Program-made: the position numbers and the translations under genes
Assembly (NCBI GenBank): GCA_031274385.1
Contig: JAISQH010000028.1
Coordinates: 1 to 12,435 of the forward strand
From: Planctomycetaceae bacterium
GTDB taxonomy: Bacteria; Planctomycetota; Planctomycetia; Pirellulales; Thermoguttaceae
Length of the DNA: 12,435 nucleotides
Direction of reading: 5' to 3'
Notes under the pieces: generated by a model
Databases searched by the model: none
Seen by the model: only the letters and a program-made list of their open reading frames with translations
Told to the model about the DNA's origin: nothing
Shown here: in pieces, positions 6,113 through 12,325 of the stretch
Layout: every line of letters begins with the position of its first letter
Numbering within the stretch: position 1 is the stretch's first letter

Positions 6113-7309
6113 CTTCAATACTTTTGTGACAACGCCGGAACCAACGGTTCGACCGCCTTCACGAATAGCGAAGCGGACGCCATCTTCCATTGCGACCGGT
6201 GAAATCAATTCGACTTTTAGTTTCACATTATCGCCGGGCATGCACATTTCGGCATCGCCGAGCAACGACAAAGCACCGGTTACGTCTGTTGTACGGAAAT
6301 AAAACTGCGGACGATAACCGGAGAAAAACGGCGTCGAACGTCCACCTTCTTCCTTTGACAAGACATAAACTTCGGCTTCAAAGTCAGTGTGCGGCGTAAT
6401 ACTTCCCGGTTTGGCAAGCACTTGTCCTCGTTGAATTTCTTCACGTTTGACGCCGCGAAGCAAAAGCCCGACATTATCACCGGCTTGCCCCTGATCAAGC
6501 GTTTTGTTGAACATTTCAACGCCAGTCACAACCGTTTTCCGTTTTTCATCGGAAAAGCCGACGACTTCGACTTCTTCGCCGACTTTAATAATGCCTTTTT
6601 CGATACGTCCGGTTGCGACGGTTCCACGACCTTCGATGGAGAACACATCTTCAACCGCCATAAGGAACGGTTTATCCTGTTCGCGTGCCGGTTCCGGAAT
6701 ATAACTATCCAGAGCGTCCATGAGTTCGGCGATACATTTTGCTGCGGCAGGATCATTGGGTTTTTGCTGAGCATCACGGGCAACTCCCCGAATAATCGGA
6801 GTTTCTTCACCGGGGAAATCGTATTTGCTGAGCAGTTCACGAACTTCGAGTTCGACGAGTTCCAAAAGATCAGGATCATCAAGGAGGTCAACTTTGTTAA
6901 GGAAGACAACCAATTTGGGAACATTGACCTGACGAGCCAAAAGGACATGTTCGCGGGTTTGCGGCATTGTCCCTGCGTCGGCAGCCACAACAAGGATGGC
7001 ACCATCCATTTGGGCGGCACCGGTAATCATGTTTTTAATGAAGTCGGCGTGACCGGGACAATCAATATGAGCATAATGCCGTTTTTCGGTCTCATATTCG
7101 ACGTGAGCAACTGCGATTGTTACCGTTTTGGTCGCGTCGCGGACAGTACCGCCTTTAGCGATATCGGCATAACTTTTAACCTTTGCCAAACCTTTAGTTG
7201 CCTGAACGGCAAGGATTGCGCTGGTCAGGGTTGTTTTACCGTGATCAATGTGACCGATTGTTCCGACATTGACATGCGGTTTGGTACGCTGAAATACATC
7301 TTTAGCCAT
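6110..7309 (-). CDS. tuf: translation elongation factor Tu
   Basis: EF-Tu delivers aminoacyl-tRNA to the ribosomal A site with GTP hydrolysis. The product has 399 residues. The ATG at 7307-7309 has AGGAGA 8 nt upstream. G1 is GHIDHGKT (19-26). Switch I reads GTVRDATKTVTIAVAH (54-69) with the Mg-binding Thr kept as T64. G3 is DCPGH (83-87, with catalytic His87) and G4 is NKVD (138-141). The G5 position reads RGVARDA (174-180), where the usual motif is GSAL, so the Ser is replaced by Val176. Domains 2 and 3 are complete, with GRGTVATGRIEKG at 228-239 and GYRPQFYFRTTDVTG at 331-345. The switch I variant fits planctomycetes as I remember them. The gene sits directly after four tRNAs and before tRNA-Trp-secE. 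Confidence 0.98.
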   Translation of the reverse strand: MAKDVFQRTKPHVNVGTIGHIDHGKTTLTSAILAVQATKGLAKVKSYADIAKGGTVRDATKTVTIAVAHVEYETEKRHYAHIDCPGHADFIKNMITGAAQMDGAILVVAADAGTMPQTREHVLLARQVNVPKLVVFLNKVDLLDDPDLLELVELEVRELLSKYDFPGEETPIIRGVARDAQQKPNDPAAAKCIAELMDALDSYIPEPAREQDKPFLMAVEDVFSIEGRGTVATGRIEKGIIKVGEEVEVVGFSDEKRKTVVTGVEMFNKTLDQGQAGDNVGLLLRGVKREEIQRGQVLAKPGSITPHTDFEAEVYVLSKEEGGRSTPFFSGYRPQFYFRTTDVTGALSLLGDAEMCMPGDNVKLKVELISPVAMEDGVRFAIREGGRTVGSGVVTKVLK

Positions 7310-7342
7310 CGAAAAATCTCCTAAAAATATTCATGGAAAGGA

Positions 7343-7426
7343 TTTAGTAAACAGTAAACAGTGAATAGCGAATAGTGAATAGACATTAACACTATTCACT
7401 ATGTAACTATCAACTATTAACTAAAA
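7343..7426. repeat. heptad-phased inverted repeat in the tuf leader
   Basis: Left units run from 7343 to 7384 (AACAGTA, AACAGTG, AATAGCG and so on). Right units run from 7391 to 7426 (ACTATTC, ACTATCA, ACTATTA, ACTAAAA), with one 8-nt unit. The arms are imperfect reverse complements with the AGTGAAT/ATTCACT theme also found 3' of tuf, so tuf is bracketed by two related elements. Confidence 0.8.
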
Positions 7427-7429
7427 ACG

Positions 7430-7502
7430 AGCTGTTGGTGAGATTCGAACTCACGACCTCGTCCTTACCAAGGACGTGCTCTGCCGGCTGAGCTACAACA
7501 GC
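7430..7502 (-). tRNA. thrT: tRNA-Thr (GGT anticodon)
   Basis: The 73-nt cloverleaf has acceptor GCTGTTG/CAACAGC, D arm GCTC/GAGC, anticodon stem CGTCC/GGACG with loop TTGGTAA, T arm GTGAG/CTCAC and discriminator T. No CCA is encoded. It is the last tRNA before tuf, the place of thrT in E. coli. Confidence 0.97.
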
Positions 7503-7513
7503 AGTTTTGTCGT

Positions 7514-7572
7514 CTGTTGGCAGTTGTCAGCCGACAGTTGTTTTACTGCCGACCTTCGACTGACGCTTGGCG
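7514..7572. repeat. GC-richer heptad array between tRNA-Gly and tRNA-Thr(GGT)
   Basis: Units at 7514-7541 (CTGTTGG, CAGTTGT and so on) and at 7545-7572 (ACTGCCG, ACCTTCG, ACTGACG and so on) keep a 7-nt step. GTCAGCCGA on the left is matched by GTCAGTCGA on the complement of the right arm. It is shorter and more GC-rich than the other arrays but has the same form. Confidence 0.6.
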
Positions 7573-7583
7573 ACCCGCAACAA

Positions 7584-7654
7584 AGCGGGTGAAGGGAATC
7601 GAACCCTCGTCATCAGCTTGGAAGGCTGCGGCTCTACCATTGAGCTACACCCGC
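7584..7654 (-). tRNA. glyT: tRNA-Gly (TCC anticodon)
   Basis: The 71-nt cloverleaf has acceptor GCGGGTG/CACCCGC, D arm GCTC/GAGC, anticodon loop CTTCCAA, T arm GAGGG/CCCTT (one G-U) and discriminator T. The anticodon stem GCAGC/GCTGA has a G-A mismatch at its outer pair (27-43). No CCA is encoded. Confidence 0.95.
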
Positions 7655-7659
7655 CGGTA

Positions 7660-7756
7660 AAATTGAAAACGAAAAATTGAAAATGAACGATTTTGCCTAA
7701 CCATTTTGGTTCTGTTTTTGAAATTTTCATTTTCAGTTGTCAATTATCAATTCAAC
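7660..7756. repeat. heptad-phased inverted repeat between tRNA-Tyr and tRNA-Gly
   Basis: Left units at 7660-7687 (AAATTGA, AAACGAA and so on) face right units at 7722-7756 (ATTTTCA, GTTGTCA, ATTATCA and so on). The right array ends on the base next to the tRNA-Tyr discriminator. Confidence 0.75.
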
Positions 7757-7838
7757 TGGGGGATGGAGGATTCGAACCTCCGAAGTCAGTGACAACAGAT
7801 TTACAGTCTGCCCCCTTTGACCACTCGGGAAATCCCCC
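7757..7838 (-). tRNA. tyrU: tRNA-Tyr (GTA anticodon)
   Basis: This is an 82-nt class II tRNA with a long variable arm. It has acceptor GGGGGAT/ATCCCCC, anticodon stem GCAGA/TCTGT with loop CTGTAAA, T arm GGAGG/CCTCC and discriminator A. No CCA is encoded. It is the second tRNA of the cluster, as tyrU is in E. coli. Confidence 0.96.
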
Positions 7839-7841
7839 GCA

Positions 7842-7978
7842 GGAATTGAAAATCGAAAATGAATAATTTAATAATTGAAAATCAGGAATTTTGTTAATCT
7901 TACCGTTTTGGTTTGCTTTTACAATTCCTCAATGATTCCAATTGTCTTGTCAATAATCAATTTTCCATTCTCAATTCC
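7842..7978. repeat. heptad-phased inverted repeat between tRNA-Thr(TGT) and tRNA-Tyr
   Basis: GGAATTG (7842-7848) and CAATTCC (7972-7978) form perfect 7-bp outer ends. Inside them lie 7-nt units on the left (7849-7869, AAAATCG, AAAATGA) and right (7951-7971, CAATAAT, CAATTTT). The central part is less regular. Confidence 0.7.
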
Positions 7979-7980
7979 AC

Positions 7981-8053
7981 AGCTGGCGATGGGACTTGAA
8001 CCCGCAACCTGCTGATTACAAATCAGCTGCTCTACCAATTGAGCTACGCCAGC
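7981..8053 (-). tRNA. thrU: tRNA-Thr (TGT anticodon)
   Basis: The 73-nt cloverleaf has acceptor GCTGGCG/CGCCAGC, D arm GCTC/GAGC, anticodon stem GCTGA/TCAGC with loop TTTGTAA and discriminator T. The T stem GCGGG/CCCAT has a G-U and a C-A mismatch (50-64). No CCA is encoded. It is the first tRNA of the cluster. Confidence 0.95.
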
Positions 8054-8145
8054 ATTGTAAAGCTACGCAAGGAGTTACATCACCATCGCTCACTTTATTG
8101 CGCCGAATTCGGTCGGGACAGACAGCGAAACCGGCTCATTAAAAA

Positions 8146-8173
8146 GGTATAAGTTAATCAATATTTTCCACAA
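8146..8173 (-). promoter_or_regulatory. possible promoter of the tRNA-tuf operon
   Basis: TTGTGG (8168-8173) and TATACC (8146-8151) are separated by 16 bp on the minus strand. This would start RNA about 85 nt upstream of tRNA-Thr(TGT), with an AT-rich sequence around it. Both boxes are only moderate matches. Confidence 0.35.
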
Positions 8174-8221
8174 AGCAAGAGGGGGGGAGGGGAAGAAGCA
8201 GAAATTTTCATAATTGGCAGA

Positions 8222-8332
8222 TTATTTTTTGATACCGGCAAAACCAATTACCAAAGCAAACCAAATGATTCTGCGATATTTCTGATTCTCAAAAGCATCA
8301 AAATATTCTTTTAACTCCAACCCTTCCGCCAA
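8222..8332 (-). pseudogene. 36-codon protein-like frame, possibly a relic
   Basis: From a TTG at 8330-8332 a frame runs to TAA at 8222-8224. It reads LAEGLELKEYFDAFENQK, then YRRIIWFALVIGFAGIKK: a charged part followed by a hydrophobic stretch bordered by basic residues. An in-frame TGA lies three codons upstream of the TTG, with no ATG or Shine-Dalgarno. It may be the end of a decayed gene, a tiny membrane protein or chance. I do not recognise a family. Confidence 0.15.
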
Positions 8333-8420
8333 CCTTTTATATCATTCGCAGGCGTCAAAGCATATTGGTATTATGATAATGACAGTGATAATGATATAAA
8401 AAGTTCCCCCCTAAACAAAA

Positions 8421-9731
8421 TTAACCTTTTGAACAGCAACAACCGCGAGCCTTGAGTTTCGGAAAAAGCGAACCGCCATAAATTGCGGCATCGCCGAGTT
8501 CTTCTTCGATACGGATCAGTTGGTTGTACTTTGCCATTCGGTCAGTTCGGGAAGCCGAGCCGGTTTTGATTTGTCCGGTTCCAAGCGCAACTGCAAGATC
8601 GGCAATCGTTGCGTCTTCAGTTTCGCCGCTACGATGCGAAGAAATCGAAGAATAGTTATTGCGGTGAGCCAGTTGAATTGCTTCGATGGTTTCTGTTAAC
8701 GAACCGATTTGGTTCACTTTAATCAGAATCGAATTGGCAATTCCGTCATCAATCCCTTTTTGAAGCCGTTTTGTATTGGTTACAAAGAGATCGTCGCCGA
8801 CAAGTTGAACGGTTTTACCGAGTTTGTCGGTTAAGAGTTTCCAGCCTTCCCAATCGTCCTGATCGCAGCCGTCTTCAATGGAAACGATAGGATACTTTTT
8901 GCACCAATCCGCCAAAAGATCAACAACTTCCGAACTTTTCAGCGGTTTACCGTCAATGGTGTATGTTTTGGCTTTTTCGTCATAATATTCACTGCTTGCG
9001 CAATCCATTGCAATATAGACTTGCTTACCGGCTTCGTAACCGGCATTGCCGATTGCTTCGACGAGGGCTTTGAGGGCTTCCTCGTTGCTCTGAAGATCGG
9101 GAGCAAAACCGCCTTCGTCACCGACATTGGTTGAATATTTTTGCTTTTTGAGAACGCTTTTGAGCGAGTGAAATACTTCGCAACCGCAACGAATCGCATC
9201 GGTGAACGATTGAAAGCCGAGCGGCATAATCATAAATTCTTGCACATCGACTTTATTGTCTGCGTGGGCACCGCCATTGATGACATTCATCATTGGGGCG
9301 GGCAATATCCGTGCGCCGACACCGCCGAGATAACGATACAACGGCAATTCGGTGAAATCCGCCGCTGCTTTGGCAACAGCGATTGAAACGCCGAGAATCG
9401 CGTTGGCTCCGAATTGACTTTTATTTTCAGTGCCATCGAGTTCGAGCATTCGTTTGTCAACGGCGGCTTGGTCGAGGGCGTCGTAACCGCAGATTTCATC
9501 GGCAATATGTTCATTGACGTTTTGAACTGCTTTCGAGACGCCTTTGCCGAGATATTTTGACTTATCGCCATCACGAAGTTCAAGAGCCTCATGAACTCCG
9601 GTGCTTGCTCCACTCGGAACCGCCGCACGTCCAAACGAACCGTTGGCAAGTTTCACATCAACCTCAACCGTCGGATTACCGCGGCTGTCTAATATTTGTC
9701 GTCCTTTAATGTCAATAATTGTGCTTCCCAT
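8421..9731 (-). CDS. eno: enolase (phosphopyruvate hydratase)
   Basis: Enolase converts 2-phosphoglycerate to phosphoenolpyruvate in glycolysis and is cytosolic and Mg-dependent. The product has 436 residues, the normal length. The ATG at 9729-9731 has AAGGA 7 nt upstream. Catalytic and metal residues are all visible: the SGAST loop (40-44), His156 in GGAHADN, Glu165 in QEFMIMP, Glu206 in GDEGGFAP, Asp243, Glu286 in SIEDG, Asp313 in VGDDLFVTN, Lys338 in LIKVNQ, SHRSGETED (365-373) and Lys389 in GQIKTG. The protein ends LKARGCCCSKG, a triple-cysteine tail I do not associate with enolases. It is monocistronic by layout, with its own promoter at 9810-9838. Confidence 0.98.
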   Translation of the reverse strand: MGSTIIDIKGRQILDSRGNPTVEVDVKLANGSFGRAAVPSGASTGVHEALELRDGDKSKYLGKGVSKAVQNVNEHIADEICGYDALDQAAVDKRMLELDGTENKSQFGANAILGVSIAVAKAAADFTELPLYRYLGGVGARILPAPMMNVINGGAHADNKVDVQEFMIMPLGFQSFTDAIRCGCEVFHSLKSVLKKQKYSTNVGDEGGFAPDLQSNEEALKALVEAIGNAGYEAGKQVYIAMDCASSEYYDEKAKTYTIDGKPLKSSEVVDLLADWCKKYPIVSIEDGCDQDDWEGWKLLTDKLGKTVQLVGDDLFVTNTKRLQKGIDDGIANSILIKVNQIGSLTETIEAIQLAHRNNYSSISSHRSGETEDATIADLAVALGTGQIKTGSASRTDRMAKYNQLIRIEEELGDAAIYGGSLFPKLKARGCCCSKG

Positions 9732-9809
9732 TGTTGATTCCTTTTTGGTTTTTAATTGGGGGTGTTGAAAGTAAAAAAATCAGAATTTTTGCAAATTCAA
9801 ATCAGCACC

Positions 9810-9838
9810 AAGATACCCGAACAACCGAACAAGGTCAA
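9810..9838 (-). promoter_or_regulatory. eno promoter
   Basis: TTGACC (9833-9838), a 17-bp spacer and TATCTT (9810-9815) give a good sigma70-type promoter on the minus strand. The expected start is near 9803, leaving a leader of about 72 nt before the eno ATG. Confidence 0.55.
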
Positions 9839-9941
9839 GGGCAACCGGAAAAAAACACAAAAGTGAATTTCGGAAAGAAAAAATAGAATAGACTCTTTTC
9901 GCTTGAATATTCGGTTTTATTTTCCTTTTATGAAGTCATCA

Positions 9942-9974
9942 GGTAGGCGACCTCTCTCCGAGATGTTGCCTACC
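9942..9974. repeat. strong isolated hairpin between araB and eno
   Basis: Outer arms GGTAGGC (9942-9948) and GCCTACC (9968-9974) are perfect. Inside them GAC pairs with GTT (one G-U), one mismatch follows, then TCTC pairs with GAGA around a 3-nt loop. The stem is about 14 pairs with one mismatch. Neither strand has a T-run directly after it, so it is not a typical terminator. It is much more GC-rich than its surroundings. Confidence 0.75.
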
Positions 9975-10083
9975 TTGTCTGTTGGAAACTCCCAAAACAG
10001 AACAGTAAAAAACAAAAACGAAAATTTTGTCAAAAAAAATTAAAATTAAAATAGACAGTTACACTCATCGGTATTAATTGTTA

Positions 10084-10195
10084 ATGGAAAATTGATAATG
10101 GAAAATGGAAAATTAAGAATAGTGAATTAAAAATGATGAATTAAAAATTGAAAACAGAATCAATTTTCAATTGTCAATTTTCAATTATCAATTAT
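10084..10195. repeat. 16-unit heptad array at the 3' end of araB
   Basis: Sixteen 7-nt units fit without a gap from 10084 to 10195. Eleven are A-rich, most beginning AT (for example ATGGAAA at 10098 and again at 10105), and five are CAATTNT units (10161-10195). The last A-rich units (ATTGAAA) pair with the CAATTTT units. In the frame TCAATTA the array ends at 10194, the first base of the araB TAA. Confidence 0.85.
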
Positions 10196-11883
10196 TTCCG
10201 TACTTTTTCACGAATATTAATTAGTTCTTTCATCACATGGTACAAACCTTGCGAATATTCTTTGAGACCAAACGAATCGTGTAAATCATGATACAGTTTA
10301 TAGAGTTGTTTATAAACGGTAACAGATTTCGGATTTGGAAAGTACATTTTCTCTTTGATTCCGGTCATTGCTTGTTGTGCGGTTTCGACGTTTTTGTACG
10401 CGCCTCCGACAACCGCTCCAAAAATCGCCGATCCAAGTGCACAAGTCTGAGCACTGCGTGAAATCTTCATCGGTTTGTTACAAATATCAGCGTAAATTTG
10501 CATTGTAAGCGGACTTTTTTCGGCAATTCCGCCGCAGTTGATAACTTCCTGAACATGAATACCGTATTCTTCGAAACGATTAATAATGGTCAAGGCTCCG
10601 AATGCGGTGGCTTCAATAAGTGTTCGATAAATTTCCGGCGCGGTGGTGTGAATGGTCATGCCGAGTACCAGACCGCTCAGAAGTTGGTCAACCAAAACGG
10701 TACGATTTCCGTTGTTCCAGTCGAGAGCCAACAAACCGCTTTCACCGGGCAACAGTTTTTCCGCTTCACAAGCCAAAGCGGAATGAGTGTTACCGGTTTC
10801 TGTAAAGGCGGCTGGAGCCATATTTTTAACGAACCAATTGAAAATATCGCCAACACCGGATTGCCCTGCTTCCATTCCGTACATTCCCGGTATAACAGAG
10901 CCGGGAACAATTCCGCAAAGACCGGGAATATCCGGCAACGGTTCCGAAAGCGGATGAATCATGACATCGCAAGTACTTGTTCCGATAATTTTGATAAGCG
11001 TTCCCGGTTTGATTCCGGCTCCAACCGCACCCGTATGACAATCAAGCGCCCCAACCGCAACAGGAATACCGGCAATCAGTCCCACTTTTTTCGCAACCGA
11101 TTCACAAAGAGAACCCGCTTGCTGATCGGAAGTTTTCGTGTCAATATTAAAATGATTCCGTAACCGTACCAAATCAGGATCAAGAGAAGCAAGAAATTCC
11201 GCACTCGGCAATCCTCCCCATTGGTGATGAAACATTGCCTTATGACCTGCCGCACAGATACCGCGCGGCAACGTATCAGGTTGGGGATTGCCGGTGATAA
11301 ACGCCGGTATAAAATCGGCCAGTTCGACCCACGAATAGGCTGCGTCAAATACTGGAGGATTGATCCGTTTGCAATGCCATATTTTAGACCAAAACCATTC
11401 GCTGCTGTATTTTCCGCCGCACTTGGAAAGATAAGGAATCTGATATTGTGACGCTTTTTCTGTGATTTCGGCGGCTTCGGCAAACGAGGTGTGATCTTTC
11501 CAAATCCATGATTGGGCGTCAGGATCGTTTTGAAATTGAGGAAGCAAACCCAATGCCGTACCATTATGATCAACGGGAATCGGAGTTGAACCGGTTGTAT
11601 CAATTCCGATACCGACAACATTGTGGGGATTGAACCCGGCATTTTTGGTATCAAGAGCCAATTGAATGGCATTGGAAACGGCATGGTAAAAACCGTTAAT
11701 ATAATCACTTGGATTTTGACGTGCGAGCAACGGTTGCTTCGGATCAAGGAGAACTCCGGCGTCGCCGCTCGGATAAGGATCAACAGCGGATGCAACCTCA
11801 TTACCGTTTTCAATATCAACAATCAACGCGCGAACACTATTAGTACCAAAATCGAGACCAATTGCGAATTTTCTGTCAGTCAT
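10192..11883 (-). CDS. araB: L-ribulokinase
   Basis: This FGGY-family sugar kinase phosphorylates L-ribulose at the expense of ATP in L-arabinose catabolism. The product has 563 residues (E. coli AraB has 566) and looks complete. The N-terminal phosphate loop is GLDFGTNSVRALIVD (9-23). WKDHT is at 128-132, GALDCHTGAVGAGIKPGTL at 278-296 contains the likely catalytic Asp281, and GTSTCDVM follows at 301-308. The ribulokinase signature GIVPGSVIPGMYGMEAGQ is at 324-341. The C-terminal ATP-binding part has NCGGIAEKSPL and CALGSAIFGA. The ATG at 11881-11883 lacks a Shine-Dalgarno. No araA or araD is in the window, so the rest of the pathway must lie elsewhere or upstream of the edge. A promoter and an operator-like repeat pair lie 105-170 bp upstream. 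Confidence 0.93.
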   Translation of the reverse strand: MTDRKFAIGLDFGTNSVRALIVDIENGNEVASAVDPYPSGDAGVLLDPKQPLLARQNPSDYINGFYHAVSNAIQLALDTKNAGFNPHNVVGIGIDTTGSTPIPVDHNGTALGLLPQFQNDPDAQSWIWKDHTSFAEAAEITEKASQYQIPYLSKCGGKYSSEWFWSKIWHCKRINPPVFDAAYSWVELADFIPAFITGNPQPDTLPRGICAAGHKAMFHHQWGGLPSAEFLASLDPDLVRLRNHFNIDTKTSDQQAGSLCESVAKKVGLIAGIPVAVGALDCHTGAVGAGIKPGTLIKIIGTSTCDVMIHPLSEPLPDIPGLCGIVPGSVIPGMYGMEAGQSGVGDIFNWFVKNMAPAAFTETGNTHSALACEAEKLLPGESGLLALDWNNGNRTVLVDQLLSGLVLGMTIHTTAPEIYRTLIEATAFGALTIINRFEEYGIHVQEVINCGGIAEKSPLTMQIYADICNKPMKISRSAQTCALGSAIFGAVVGGAYKNVETAQQAMTGIKEKMYFPNPKSVTVYKQLYKLYHDLHDSFGLKEYSQGLYHVMKELINIREKVRK

Positions 11884-11988
11884 AGGAGTATTTGTTGAAA
11901 AAGATTAATGTACTTAATTCTAAACATATTAACGTTTTACGTTTTTGGAAAACTTCTTTACGATGACGCAACAAACAATAACGGGACA

Positions 11989-12016
11989 TTTTTACCGATA
12001 TTCCCAAGAAAGTCAA
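11989..12016 (-). promoter_or_regulatory. araB promoter candidate
   Basis: TTGACT (12011-12016) and TAAAAA (11989-11994) are separated by 16 bp on the minus strand. The expected start is near 11982, giving a leader of about 100 nt. The operator-like repeats end 3 bp upstream of the -35 box, which supports a real regulated promoter. Confidence 0.5.
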
Positions 12017-12019
12017 GCC

Positions 12020-12052
12020 GATTTTGCGCAAAATCATGTTGATTTTGCGCAA
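12020..12052. promoter_or_regulatory. operator-like repeats next to the araB promoter
   Basis: GATTTTGCGCAA occurs at 12020-12031 and 12041-12052, exactly 21 bp apart. The copy nearer the promoter extends to a perfect 16-bp palindrome GATTTTGCGCAAAATC (12020-12035), centred near -45. Direct half-sites 21 bp apart just upstream of -35 match the I1-I2 geometry of AraC activation. The CpG-centred palindrome also resembles LacI-family operators. Which regulator family acts here cannot be decided from the sequence. Confidence 0.6.
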
Positions 12053-12325
12053 GTTTTTTCCCGGTTTTTGCAGAGCGTAAAATCTCCGGCTCTTTCATTC
12101 GTAACCTTTGGCGAACATTTTACCACAAAGTTACAATGAAATCACGGAACATTCTACTGCACTTTCCAAATTTTTTGAAATATTTGAATAAAATATATTT
12201 TTGTACACGATTAAAAAACTCAAAATTGATCAAAAAATGAGAAAAACGTGAAAAAACAAGGGATGTTTGGTTTAAATTCTTGAAAGTGCTATTTTAACCG
12301 GACTTTTGCAAAGAGTCGTAACGGG

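Larger units (their letters stand above)
8054..8420. other. eno to tRNA-Thr intergenic region
   Basis: This 367-bp gap contains a possible tRNA-operon promoter (8146-8173), a G-run on the plus strand (about 8182-8198), a relic-like 36-codon frame (8222-8332) and a TGATAATGA direct repeat near 8373-8394 close to the eno stop. No factor-independent terminator for eno is obvious. Confidence 0.5.
9732..10191. other. araB to eno intergenic region
   Basis: This 460-bp gap contains the eno leader and promoter (9810-9838), an isolated strong hairpin (9942-9974) and a long heptad array reaching the araB stop codon (10084-10195). No coding frame is convincing. Confidence 0.6.

Noticed and set aside
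6389..7324. 311-residue plus-strand ORF
   Set aside because: It is fully antisense to tuf, has no family features, and reflects the codon bias of tuf.
7527..7730. 67-residue minus-strand ORF containing GCSSMVEPQPSKLMTR
   Set aside because: It is the translation of tRNA-Gly itself, a well-known spurious protein type.
9942..9974. Rho-independent terminator of araB
   Set aside because: No T-run follows on the minus strand, and it lies more than 200 bp after the stop codon.
10084..10195. CRISPR array
   Set aside because: The repeats are 7 nt, contiguous and degenerate, with no spacers of fixed length and no cas genes.
10498..11163. 221-residue plus-strand ORF
   Set aside because: It is antisense to araB, whose protein is unmistakable.
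11945..12139. 64-residue plus-strand ORF with repeated DFAQ
   Set aside because: The TTG start has no ribosome site, and the repeat comes from the operator-like DNA repeats.
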